Assembly: GCA_938045585.1 (NCBI GenBank)
Contig: CALIAU010000001.1
Span: 339,011-403,010, forward strand
DNA from: an uncultured Saprospiraceae bacterium
GTDB taxonomy: Bacteria; Bacteroidota; Bacteroidia; Chitinophagales; Saprospiraceae
Direction: 5' to 3'
Length of the DNA: 64,000 bases
Position numbers and translations under genes: made by a program. Of the stretch, positions 9,103-17,809 are shown piece by piece. The notes beneath the pieces were generated by a model. The model had not been told where the DNA came from, searched no databases, and saw only the letters and a list, made by a program, of their open reading frames with translations. How positions within the stretch are numbered: position 1 is the stretch's first letter; every line of letters starts with the position of its first letter.

Positions 9103-11382
9103 CTAATTAGCAACAAACACTTTTTTGCTTTTTATTCTATTGTCTTCTATTATATTTAATAAATACACACCGCTTGTTAAGCCGCTGGTATCTAATCTAT
9201 GTTGCCTTCCTCGTTCTCCATGCGTGCGTACCAAACGTCCTCCTATATCAATTAGCCCAATACTTGCTACTTCTTCTGTTTCTACTATTATTTCCGAGTT
9301 CTGTACAACGATTTTTACGAGCTGTTCTACTGGATCATCATTGTTAAAGCATTGGGGTTGATCCCATTCGTAGGCAGAGCAGCAATCTGGTGCATTAATT
9401 AAACACATACTTATTAAAGGAATATCTGAAGGTTGAATATTACTTATGGTAATTGTATCGCTACCAATTAAAACTGTGCCAGGACCATTATTAATTTGTA
9501 AAAGAGAGCTGTCACATTCGGAAGCATACTCTCCAAATATCCAATAATTCCCGTTGTCCATGCAGCCTACTTCGAAGAGCTCAAAAAAGTTTTCTTCTAG
9601 GCAGTCACAACTGTTAAAACAGATTTCTGTGCTTACAGTCACATTGTTACAGCAATCTGGATTGTCATTTACACATACTGAGATCTCATACTCTGTGTTT
9701 GGCGCCAAATTAAAAATAGGATCGGAAAAGATACTCACAAAATTATTATCATTGATAGGGTAGTAACCTGCGTAGATTGTATCAATAAATACATCAACAA
9801 ATGCATTTCCAGGATTACTTACTATAGCGAATCCTTCTAAGTAGTAATTATTATTTTCATCACAGTTAAGATTTATCTGAACTGAATCTACTGCACAGTT
9901 CGCATTGTCAAAACAAGGAGGGGCAGGCAGGGTAAACAAGTTACAACAGCTTTCGTTGTCCGCATAGCATACATTGACTGTCATTGCTTCTTCTTGATTT
10001 CCGACAAAGTCAAAAATCCAAGGTTCAGCAGAATTATAATTCAGATAATCTCCACCATTTACACTGACAATCAAATCGATGCTGTCTGTGCCACATTCTA
10101 AGAATGGATATAATTCTAGGTAGAAGCCAGGATCATTTTCGGAGCACTCATAGATCCATTCAAATTCACCATCTATGCATTCTACGTTGCAGTCAGAGCA
10201 AGGATATGGAAGGACTGTTAAAAAACTGCATATTGTATCTGTTTCTTCACTAAAGAAGTAGAATTCTACTTCTATATCCCCTTCATTTAAGCCTTCAATA
10301 ATAATAGGAGTATTCACCTCATATCCTCCCCAGCCTACTCCATTTATTTCTAGGAATACTTCGTCAAAAGGTGGATTGGCAATAAAGTGAAATAATTCCC
10401 CAACATAAGACAAGCTATCACATTCAATAGGGTTTATTTCAACATCTCCCCAATTGCATTCATCTCCACAGACATTGTCAAATACGAGTGTTTCAAAACA
10501 ACTGTCACCCATAACAAGAATAAGTTCTAATACTTCATCAAGAGAGACCACATCAAAAGAGATAGTTTGGCCGAGCGGCCAGGCTCCTATGTATTCTTCA
10601 TTGAGTATTACATGTACCGTACTGTCTATTGGATTAATAAAGTCATAATTTATCCAAATAGCTGAGTACGTTCCTACAGAAGAACAGACATACTCAACGA
10701 TTTCAATATTGGAGATACCACATTCTCCATTATTTTCTCCACAATCTTCTGGTATATATTCATACGCACTACAGCATTCCTCTGCAGCGCATATCTCTAC
10801 AATGTCATATACTGAGTTAGGTCTTGGACTAATTCCGTCAATTAGAATTTGACTTCCTACTGGGAATTCTCCGTAATCAACATTGTTTATTGAAACATGC
10901 ACGACATCATGATCTGGATTGCTTACCGTGTAAAATATCTGTGCAGTATATGTTCCAGTGGAGGGATCGCAATCCAAGGTAAGCACTTGGATATCTTCTA
11001 TCTCGCAGGGTCCTATACAGTCGCATTCAGGCTGTACAAAGTTCATGCTGATGTTACAATCTTCATCCTCCGTCATACATAGAAAGAAAAGATCATTATC
11101 AAATAGTTCTGAGGGTTGCACGTTTTCTATGGTCAAACTTCCTCCGATTAGAAAATCACCATGATGTTCACTGTTTATAAATAGACTAAGTGAGTCCCCC
11201 ACTGGATTAAGTACCGTATAGTATAATTCAACATTGTAGGTGCCATCTTCATTGCATGCAAGGAATTCTATATTCATAGATTCTATGGCGCAGGGCCCGT
11301 TTTCTTCTGCATGTAAGAAAAGGCTCAAAGAAAGTAAGCATATAATAGAAAAGAGTTTTGTTAGTAGGAATGTATTTTTCAT
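9103..11382 (-). CDS. Secreted Cys-rich repeat protein with type IX sorting domain
   Basis: The 759-residue protein starts with a signal peptide (KLFSIICLLSLSLFLHA). It then has about seven diverged repeats of roughly 95 residues, each opening with a pattern like C-x-I-x-x-I followed by Y-x-V-x-NP and a beta-rich body ending in paired cysteines (CCSAYE, CCNLF, CCNNV). The last 75 residues are a type IX secretion C-terminal domain (VEETEE-like linker, GGRLV, TSGLTSGVYLLNI, KKVFVAN), which predicts export to the cell surface or medium. Its acidic character (many Asp, Glu, Asn) suits a calcium-binding or adhesive surface protein, but this is inference. Confidence 0.85.
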   Translation of the reverse strand: MKNTFLLTKLFSIICLLSLSLFLHAEENGPCAIESMNIEFLACNEDGTYNVELYYTVLNPVGDSLSLFINSEHHGDFLIGGSLTIENVQPSELFDNDLFFLCMTEDEDCNISMNFVQPECDCIGPCEIEDIQVLTLDCDPSTGTYTAQIFYTVSNPDHDVVHVSINNVDYGEFPVGSQILIDGISPRPNSVYDIVEICAAEECCSAYEYIPEDCGENNGECGISNIEIVEYVCSSVGTYSAIWINYDFINPIDSTVHVILNEEYIGAWPLGQTISFDVVSLDEVLELILVMGDSCFETLVFDNVCGDECNWGDVEINPIECDSLSYVGELFHFIANPPFDEVFLEINGVGWGGYEVNTPIIIEGLNEGDIEVEFYFFSEETDTICSFLTVLPYPCSDCNVECIDGEFEWIYECSENDPGFYLELYPFLECGTDSIDLIVSVNGGDYLNYNSAEPWIFDFVGNQEEAMTVNVCYADNESCCNLFTLPAPPCFDNANCAVDSVQINLNCDENNNYYLEGFAIVSNPGNAFVDVFIDTIYAGYYPINDNNFVSIFSDPIFNLAPNTEYEISVCVNDNPDCCNNVTVSTEICFNSCDCLEENFFELFEVGCMDNGNYWIFGEYASECDSSLLQINNGPGTVLIGSDTITISNIQPSDIPLISMCLINAPDCCSAYEWDQPQCFNNDDPVEQLVKIVVQNSEIIVETEEVASIGLIDIGGRLVRTHGERGRQHRLDTSGLTSGVYLLNIIEDNRIKSKKVFVAN

Positions 11383-11470
11383 TGATTTGTTATTTGCTGC
11401 TTATATGACTCACATTTTTTTAGATACGCTGCATAATTTGTGAATATTTTAAACTTATTTATCTTAAAGC

Positions 11471-12286
11471 ATGCTGCAAACAAAAGATAAATTTGAAATT
11501 TTCACGCGGGAATGGACTCTGGAGAATGCAAATACAAATGTATTTGTTGTACATGGTATAGCTGAACATTCTGGCAGATACGAGGAAATAGCAAAGTTCT
11601 TTAACACAAGAAATTGTAATGTTTTCTCTTATGATTTGCGAGGTCATGGAAAATCTGAAGGTCCAGCTATTTATATATCAAAGTTTCAAAATATGGCTGA
11701 TGATATGGAGATATGGATGAATTCAGTTTTTGATGAGTCCAAGCCTAGTTTTTTCTTTGCACACAGTCTAGGAGCCTTGGTTTGCGCGTATTATTTACTC
11801 TTGAAGAAACCCCAATTAAAAGGACTTAAGGGAGTCATGTTCACGGGGCCTGCCTTTATGGTAAGCAAGGATTTAGCTCCTATATTGCAAAAGCTAGCGC
11901 CAATTATTGGAACCTTATTGCCTAGGATGGCTACAGTAGGCCTCGATGGAAAATATATATCAAAAGACCAAGCAGTTGTAAAAGCATATCAGGCGGATCC
12001 CCTTGTTTATCATAAAAAATCCCATGCAAGAACGGGTTGGGAGGTAATGAAGGCAATGCGTTGGGTCCAGTCAATGGCAGGTAGATTTCACTATCCTATA
12101 TTTTTAGGACACGGGAGTGTAGATAAATTAACGGAGTTAGAAGGCAGTAAACTTTTCTTTAAGAATATAAGTAGTTCGGACAAAACGATGAAGATATACG
12201 AAGGATTGTATCATGAATTATTTAATGAGCCAGAAAAAGAACTCTTTTATTCGGATTTGGATACCTGGCTTTCTGAACGGTTATAA
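11471..12286 (+). CDS. Alpha/beta hydrolase, monoacylglycerol-lipase-like
   Basis: The 271-residue protein has the Hydrolase_4 (serine aminopeptidase S33/monoacylglycerol lipase) pattern: VVHGIAEHSGRYE near residue 30 for the oxyanion hole, YDLRGHGKSEG near 58, and the nucleophile elbow AHSLG with Ser99. A late Asp (GSVDKLTE) and His (YEGLYHEL) complete the likely triad. There is no signal peptide, so it should be cytoplasmic. The elbow starts with Ala rather than the usual Gly. Its stop overlaps the stop of the TonB receptor gene on the other strand by 6 bases. Confidence 0.88.
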   Translation: MLQTKDKFEIFTREWTLENANTNVFVVHGIAEHSGRYEEIAKFFNTRNCNVFSYDLRGHGKSEGPAIYISKFQNMADDMEIWMNSVFDESKPSFFFAHSLGALVCAYYLLLKKPQLKGLKGVMFTGPAFMVSKDLAPILQKLAPIIGTLLPRMATVGLDGKYISKDQAVVKAYQADPLVYHKKSHARTGWEVMKAMRWVQSMAGRFHYPIFLGHGSVDKLTELEGSKLFFKNISSSDKTMKIYEGLYHELFNEPEKELFYSDLDTWLSERL

Positions 12287-15184
12287 CTTAAAACTAAAGG
12301 TGCTATACCAAAAAGCGCCTGTCACACCAAATTGTTGAACTCTTCGACTGTAACGGAATATGCCCCGAGATGTATTCCCGCTATGGTTTTGCTCGTCAGG
12401 GAAAATATTAAAAATATTATTGGCTCCAAGTGATATAACAACGTCTTCTAAGTCCAAACCGAATTGTAGAGAACTTATCCATTTAGGGGAGAATATTTGA
12501 TCTCTTGTTTCAAATTCATTAGTATAATCATTCAATACAAAATCACTGGAGTTATAGTCATCCGGATGGTAATATTCTATCTTCCCATAACGAACTACAT
12601 TGAGGTTAAGAGAATATTTAGACCTTTCTATATCTAGGTTGAAAATGTATTTTGAAGTGGGCTGAGAATTTTCAATTCTACCTACATCTTCACGACCAAA
12701 TAAAACACGTTCAAATCCACGTAGTTCTTCAGAGGTTTTAATAATGGGTTCACCGCTATCATCTCTATTGATTTGAGTTGTGGATAGGTTTACAAGGGTA
12801 GAAAATTTTGTTTTAAAATTACGTATGGTGCAATTATATTTTAATTCGACATCTCCACCTGTTGTCCGTGTATCAATTGCATTTGTAAAGAATTGCGCTT
12901 CTTCAAGATCAAAGGGAGCTAGAATTTCAGCAAAAAGAGGATTATCATTTGTGTTGAATCTTCCAGACAAAACAATTCGATCCTTAATAGATATGTTATA
13001 AAAATCGAGTCCAAGGGAGAAATTGTCATTTGGAATAAAGTTATATCCAAGATTAAAATTAAGGGAAGTCTCGGCAGTGAGCGGGTCGATGCCAAATTTT
13101 GCTCTTACGGGAGATTCACTATTAAAACTTCCTATGAAGACACTTTCCTCTGAGCCATTAGAAACAAACTGGTTTGAAATGCTGCTGTAATAAATTTGAG
13201 GAAGAGATGGTGCACGAAAGCCTGTGTTGATAGATCCCTTTAATGCTTGCGTTGGACTCAGTTTTAAACGGCTATAAAACTTAAAACTCAAATTACCTCC
13301 AAAGTCTTGATAAAACTCATATCTATTTGCTCCGCCAATTTTTAAATTTTCTGTCAGATCAGATTCCAAATTTAGGTATACCCCTGTATTATATCTAAGT
13401 CTATCCAAACTGTTTTCAGGTCTAAATCCAGGAAACATTTGTATTGCAGGTTCCTTTCGAATACCTTCTTCATCAATATGCCCATAGTCTTGCCATGAGA
13501 CCTCTTCACCACTTACTTGATTAAATAATTCTGTTCTAAATTCCATCCCAAAGCTTATAGATAAGGGATGGTTTTCCAAATCCTTAGCGAAATCAAAGTT
13601 TGTTATGTTTTGCAGATAATTAAAGCCTCCAACTACAGCAGAAGAAGGCGATGCTAGACCGAGGGAAGCATTATTCGAATTCGCTACGTTCATAAGAATT
13701 TTATTGCGACCAGTTGTATTACTGAGGTCTAGATCCCAAGCATTCCTTTTTCCTTTTATACCGAATGTTATGGCTTGGTCTTGAATATTTGATTTTAATT
13801 TTGGAAGAAATCCATAGGGGTAATTTCCTGATTGTTTTGAACTTTGGTATGGGAATCTATAGAATCCTGAAGATTCTGCGAAACGAAAATTCATACCACC
13901 AAAACCATAAAAGCTAAAATGCGGACTTATATTAAACTCACCATTTAAGAAGACACTTAGATTGTCTGCGGCAGCTCTACCTACACTCATAACGCGTTTG
14001 TCGTCAAAACTAGTTTGTTTAAAAAACGCAGCTATCTCCATTGGATCTTCATCGCGACTATCTCCAAAGATGATACCTGTATAATTTCCTGATCTGTTGA
14101 TTTCGTTTCTTTTGTTAAATTCAATGGATAGATTAAGCATACCATCTGATTCAAAAGAAAATCCAGTGTTCGCTGATAGATTGGTTAACAGTCCGTCCCC
14201 AGCCTGTGAAATTCCTGATTTTATATTGATGTCTGTGAAGTTGGTATTTTTCTTGGTAATGATATTGAGAACTCCAGAAATAGCATCAGAGCCATAGTAG
14301 ACACTTGCACCATCCCTAATGACTTCTACGCGCTCTATTGCCGAACTAGGAATAGCGTTTAGGTCAGTGGAAACGGATCCTCTTCCTATACTTCCATTTA
14401 CATTTACTAGCGCGCTATGGTGTCTGCGTTTACCGTTTATAAGTACAAGTAATTGATCTGGTCCCAGGCCTTTTAAGGTGATGGGGTCTATGTGATCGGT
14501 GGCATCAGCAATTGTCTGATTTGTGGAATGGAAAGAGGGTAGTGTATTTTGTAATAGTTCAGACATACCATAGTATGTCTTGGTTTCTTCAGTACTAAAG
14601 TTTACGATACTAGTGGGTGAAGCAATTTCGAAAATTGAGTTAATTGGACTTCTACCTACAACTACAATTTCTTGCATTGAGGCTTGTTCTTCTAAGATAA
14701 AGTCTAGTTGCACGGTATCTCCAGAAAGAATATAGATGCTTTTCTGTTGTTCTACCATCCCGACGTAGCTACTTGTAATTAACCACTTTCCAGGTTTCAG
14801 AGTTAACTCATACTGGCCATTTATATTTGCTGCTACTCCAGAATCTGTGTCTTCAGCAATCACAGTTGCACCGGGCAATCCAAGTCCATTGATACCTGAA
14901 ATATTGCCATGAATAACTCCGACTTTTAAAATTGGTTTAATAACGTAGGCGTTTTCACCGATTTCTTTTACATATAACTTTGTGTCTTTTAAGGCTGATT
15001 TTAACTTAGCAAGTGGTGAGCTAATTTTATTTTCAGGAAGATTTTTTATGATTATATCATCTAGGATGGCGCTTTCATAATAAATATGAATATCACTTTC
15101 CGATTCTAATTGCTTAATAAAGTTTTTTAGATAACGCCTATGTTCTTGTTTGTTTGCTTGGGCGTATATTCCATTGCAAAACAA
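12281..15184 (-). CDS. TonB-dependent outer-membrane receptor with STN and carboxypeptidase-like domains
   Basis: The protein is a sigma/FecR-linked TonB receptor. Order: an STN domain (about residues 15-85), a carboxypeptidase regulatory-like domain (VIHGNISGINGLGLPGATVI, about 90-175), a plug domain with GASVYYGSDAISGVLNI near 290-310, then a 22-strand-type barrel to the C-terminal Phe-Lys-Leu. The coordinate given starts at a TTG (15184), but this would leave only MFCNGIYAQ. The open frame extends upstream to a stop at 15240s and encodes a good signal peptide (VYIIGFLLCLFCNGIYAQ) with no ATG or GTG; an ATT at 15226-15224 is one possible start. It follows the FecR gene directly and is probably translated with it. 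The substrate is unknown. Confidence 0.9.
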   Translation of the reverse strand: MFCNGIYAQANKQEHRRYLKNFIKQLESESDIHIYYESAILDDIIIKNLPENKISSPLAKLKSALKDTKLYVKEIGENAYVIKPILKVGVIHGNISGINGLGLPGATVIAEDTDSGVAANINGQYELTLKPGKWLITSSYVGMVEQQKSIYILSGDTVQLDFILEEQASMQEIVVVGRSPINSIFEIASPTSIVNFSTEETKTYYGMSELLQNTLPSFHSTNQTIADATDHIDPITLKGLGPDQLLVLINGKRRHHSALVNVNGSIGRGSVSTDLNAIPSSAIERVEVIRDGASVYYGSDAISGVLNIITKKNTNFTDINIKSGISQAGDGLLTNLSANTGFSFESDGMLNLSIEFNKRNEINRSGNYTGIIFGDSRDEDPMEIAAFFKQTSFDDKRVMSVGRAAADNLSVFLNGEFNISPHFSFYGFGGMNFRFAESSGFYRFPYQSSKQSGNYPYGFLPKLKSNIQDQAITFGIKGKRNAWDLDLSNTTGRNKILMNVANSNNASLGLASPSSAVVGGFNYLQNITNFDFAKDLENHPLSISFGMEFRTELFNQVSGEEVSWQDYGHIDEEGIRKEPAIQMFPGFRPENSLDRLRYNTGVYLNLESDLTENLKIGGANRYEFYQDFGGNLSFKFYSRLKLSPTQALKGSINTGFRAPSLPQIYYSSISNQFVSNGSEESVFIGSFNSESPVRAKFGIDPLTAETSLNFNLGYNFIPNDNFSLGLDFYNISIKDRIVLSGRFNTNDNPLFAEILAPFDLEEAQFFTNAIDTRTTGGDVELKYNCTIRNFKTKFSTLVNLSTTQINRDDSGEPIIKTSEELRGFERVLFGREDVGRIENSQPTSKYIFNLDIERSKYSLNLNVVRYGKIEYYHPDDYNSSDFVLNDYTNEFETRDQIFSPKWISSLQFGLDLEDVVISLGANNIFNIFPDEQNHSGNTSRGIFRYSRRVQQFGVTGAFWYSTFSFKL

Positions 15185-15246
15185 GCACAGTAAAAAGCCA
15201 ATTATATAAACGCGTAAAGTTGAAATAGCAAAAACAATTGTTCCAG

Positions 15247-16224
15247 TTAGTAATAACTAAACTCGATGCTATTTTTAGAAGATATTACTTTTATGTCTAG
15301 TGCTTCACACACTATGAGAAGCAATTCATCTAAGCTTTTGTTTTCAAGAATACCATCGAGTTCTCTATCTGCTAACGCATCCTGCTTTAAGACAACATCA
15401 ACACCATAGTAGGCCTCAATTTCTTTAGAGAGTTCGCTTAAAGGCATGTTTTGACAAACAATTTTTTTTTCCTTCCAAGCGGTAATATTAGGGTCATTGT
15501 TGTCTTGAAGCTCAAAGCGTTCATTAGACGAACTAAATATAAGACGTTTTTTAACATCTAGCTCAATACTTTGCTTCTGATATTCTGGTTTTGGTACAAA
15601 TTTTATCCTGCCTTCTTCTAAATAGATGGAAAATGATTCTGGAGTATCTTCTACATTAAAAATTGTACCTAATACAATGATGTCTCCCCGGCTGGTATGA
15701 ACGGTAAATGGGCTTTTTGGATTAGATAGGACATTGAAGTAAGCTTCGCCAGAAACCCATACTTGTCGATCTATGGCCTTCCCTTTATTATTCGTAAGTG
15801 AGAGCTTAGAATTAGCATTCAGGATAACTTCAGACCCATCTTTTAAATCGACTGCCATCGTTTTACCATACTCTGTTGAAAACTCATTTTTGGGCAATAA
15901 GGTATAGATTGCTGCGAGCGAAAAGAATAAAAGGACAGCTGCAATTTTTAGGAAAGCAGCTGTCTTAAAATTAAAAATTCTTACTTTTCCAGTTCTATGC
16001 ATTTCATTTAAAGCAGTATCTACTAGGGTGTTTGACACTTCGTTAGCTTCAACAGTGATGTTATTGAACGTGTTTTTAGCAAAAGGTATTAATGTCCGTA
16101 AATTTGGATTAATTTCTGATTGAGCAGACCAATATGCATCAGATTCTTCAGTGGGATCACACAACCACTCAATAAAGTAGCTGTCTGCTAAGAGATCGTC
16201 AATATGGTTAAATTTTTTCTGCAT
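15247..16224 (-). CDS. FecR family anti-sigma factor
   Basis: The 325-residue protein has a cytoplasmic N-terminal part, one membrane helix near residues 88-108 (FLKIAAVLLFFSLAAIYTLL), a periplasmic FecR domain (TVHTSRGDIIVLGTIFNVED) and a C-terminal DUF4974 domain (LSELSKEIEAYYGVDVVL). FecR proteins hold an ECF sigma factor at the membrane and release it when the cognate TonB receptor binds its ligand. Its neighbours are exactly that: a sigma gene upstream and a TonB receptor with STN domain downstream. Assignment is firm; the ligand is not known. Confidence 0.93.
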   Translation of the reverse strand: MQKKFNHIDDLLADSYFIEWLCDPTEESDAYWSAQSEINPNLRTLIPFAKNTFNNITVEANEVSNTLVDTALNEMHRTGKVRIFNFKTAAFLKIAAVLLFFSLAAIYTLLPKNEFSTEYGKTMAVDLKDGSEVILNANSKLSLTNNKGKAIDRQVWVSGEAYFNVLSNPKSPFTVHTSRGDIIVLGTIFNVEDTPESFSIYLEEGRIKFVPKPEYQKQSIELDVKKRLIFSSSNERFELQDNNDPNITAWKEKKIVCQNMPLSELSKEIEAYYGVDVVLKQDALADRELDGILENKSLDELLLIVCEALDIKVISSKNSIEFSYY

Positions 16225-16250
16225 TAATTATAAAAACACTAAAATAAAAA

Positions 16251-16366
16251 TCCTGGGTAAAGCAATAAAGCTGGTCGATCAATTAAGATCTTGAGTACTA
16301 AGTGACAGTTAACTGTCTAGCTGATTTGCTTGTCATTACAAACATTTGCTTTAAGCTTACCCAGGA
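16251..16366. other. Long-range inverted repeat in the sigma-FecR spacer
   Basis: TCCTGGGTAA at 16251-16260 is the reverse complement, with one insertion, of CTTACCCAGGA around 16356-16366, and the inner AAAGC/GCTTT words extend the pairing. A small palindrome ACAGTTAACTGT lies inside. The 266-base spacer between the sigma and FecR genes may therefore fold in the transcript. It could be an attenuator or terminator-like element; function not shown. Confidence 0.4.
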
Positions 16367-16490
16367 ACTAAGAGTGTTAAGTTGAGAAACTTAAAAAATT
16401 TGAACAACTTCCTAAATGAAGTCAATGGGACAACTTCCAATAGCCCATTATAAAGAAGAGAGCAGTATTTTGAATATCTACCCAATGTGT

Positions 16491-17036
16491 TCAAAGTTTT
16501 TTTAAATTTTTTCTATACCTCGTAATTCCAGTTGAAATAAGCTTATATACTGCTTTTTTGTCTATTTGCATCAATTGAGAAATCTCGTCAGAGTCCATTC
16601 CGTCATAAAATTTCAGAAAAATTGCCTCCCTCTGCCTCGGAGTAAGCACCTTAGCCATTTGTTTTATATTAAACTTGAGCTGATCTTCACTTTCTCTAGC
16701 CATGATAGAGCTTTCTACAGATTCAGTTTTCCACATATCCCGGTGGTGTTCTTCTAAGGAAACCAATGAATTGCTCCTATTTTTGTTAAACACTGATCTT
16801 CGAAAGGATTGAAGGAGATAATACTTTACTGAGCTTTTAATTGTGAGTTTTTTTCGATTATTCCAAAGACCTAAAAAGACATCTTGTATAGCATCTTTCG
16901 TTTCCTCTTCGTTTGAAGAAAGAGAGAGTCCATATTTATATAAATAATTGAAATATTGACGAAACAGGGTGTCAAATGCCTTTGAATCACTAGCTTGAAT
17001 GCGTTTCCATATGCCTAAATCGTCCTCGGGGTTCAT
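16491..17036 (-). CDS. ECF RNA polymerase sigma factor (FecI-like)
   Basis: The 181-residue protein has sigma-70 region 2 (AFDTLFRQYFNYLYKYG and EEETKDAIQDVFLGLWNNR) and region 4 (LTPRQREAIFLKFYDGMDSDEI then a helix-turn-helix MQIDKKAVYKLISTGI). It lacks region 3, as ECF factors do. With the FecR and TonB-receptor genes downstream on the same strand it forms a cell-surface signalling triad. The ATG at 17036 gives MNPEDDLGIW, a normal start for this Bacteroidota family. It probably directs its own operon. Confidence 0.93.
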   Translation of the reverse strand: MNPEDDLGIWKRIQASDSKAFDTLFRQYFNYLYKYGLSLSSNEEETKDAIQDVFLGLWNNRKKLTIKSSVKYYLLQSFRRSVFNKNRSNSLVSLEEHHRDMWKTESVESSIMARESEDQLKFNIKQMAKVLTPRQREAIFLKFYDGMDSDEISQLMQIDKKAVYKLISTGITRYRKNLKKL

Positions 17037-17090
17037 TGTGCTTGGTGCAAGTCCAAAATAATGAAGATTTTAAGATTATTAATATTTGAG

Positions 17091-17609
17091 CTATGAATAA
17101 CTTGCTAATTCTTTTAATGCCTTTTTTCTTCGATATTGAAAGCCTACGGTCCCATGCGTGTCCATAAGTAAAAGTATTTCTTTCAATTCTGCTTGGAGCT
17201 CTGGATAAGGCTTGGCAATGCGAAGGGCAGTCGTAATAGAAAACGCAGCAACCGCCATGGGCATTTTTGTATCACTTATAAATTCCAAAGCCATCTCATA
17301 CAATCTGCTTTGGATCTTTTTTGGAATGGGTACATCTTCAAATATTCGAATAGTATTTCGCATTATTCCTGTATGGACATCCCCTGAAATATGCTCTAGC
17401 ATTTTAGAATAATAGGGTTGAATGAGTGCGGGTTCTTTGCGTGCAACATAGCTTACAATCCAAGATGCAATCATTCCTAGTCTATCCCTATGTTCAAAAT
17501 AATACGTCATTAAATCTTTAACCATACTAGGATCATCCAATATCATATCTACTATCTCTAGGACACGAGCCTTAGATGGACGATTACTTAATTCCTGAAC
17601 AAAATCCAT
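17091..17609 (-). CDS. Alpha-helical HEAT-like protein of unknown function
   Basis: The 172-residue protein has no signal peptide or membrane segment. It is almost wholly helical, with paired amphipathic helices of about 35-40 residues (for example DMILDDPSMVKDLMTYYF and AVAAFSITTALRIAKPYPEL), which resembles HEAT/armadillo-type repeats used for protein binding. No catalytic motif is seen. It lies upstream of, and on the same strand as, the sigma gene, 54 bases away, so it could be the first gene of that transcript, but there is no functional link I can support. Confidence 0.65.
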   Translation of the reverse strand: MDFVQELSNRPSKARVLEIVDMILDDPSMVKDLMTYYFEHRDRLGMIASWIVSYVARKEPALIQPYYSKMLEHISGDVHTGIMRNTIRIFEDVPIPKKIQSRLYEMALEFISDTKMPMAVAAFSITTALRIAKPYPELQAELKEILLLMDTHGTVGFQYRRKKALKELASYS

Positions 17610-17787
17610 AATGTAATTCTAGTGATAAAAAATATCTAGGACAAAATTATAAAATATAAGCCTATTCTAGATGCAGGATTTATGAAAGCCATTAGAACCG
17701 CAAGATGTGTTTAAAAATCTATTTTCTTTTGAAAAATCTGATGTATAAAACATTCCTTAGATATGACTTTCTTCTAATGTGTTATTG

Positions 17788-17795
17788 TATATTTG
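17788..17795 (+). promoter_or_regulatory. Bacteroidota -7 promoter box upstream of metG
   Basis: TATATTTG matches the TAnnTTTG consensus and ends 14 bases before the metG ATG. The upstream -33 TTTG is not convincing, so only the -7 box supports the call. Confidence 0.4.
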
Positions 17796-17809
17796 AACTT
17801 TAATCCGCT

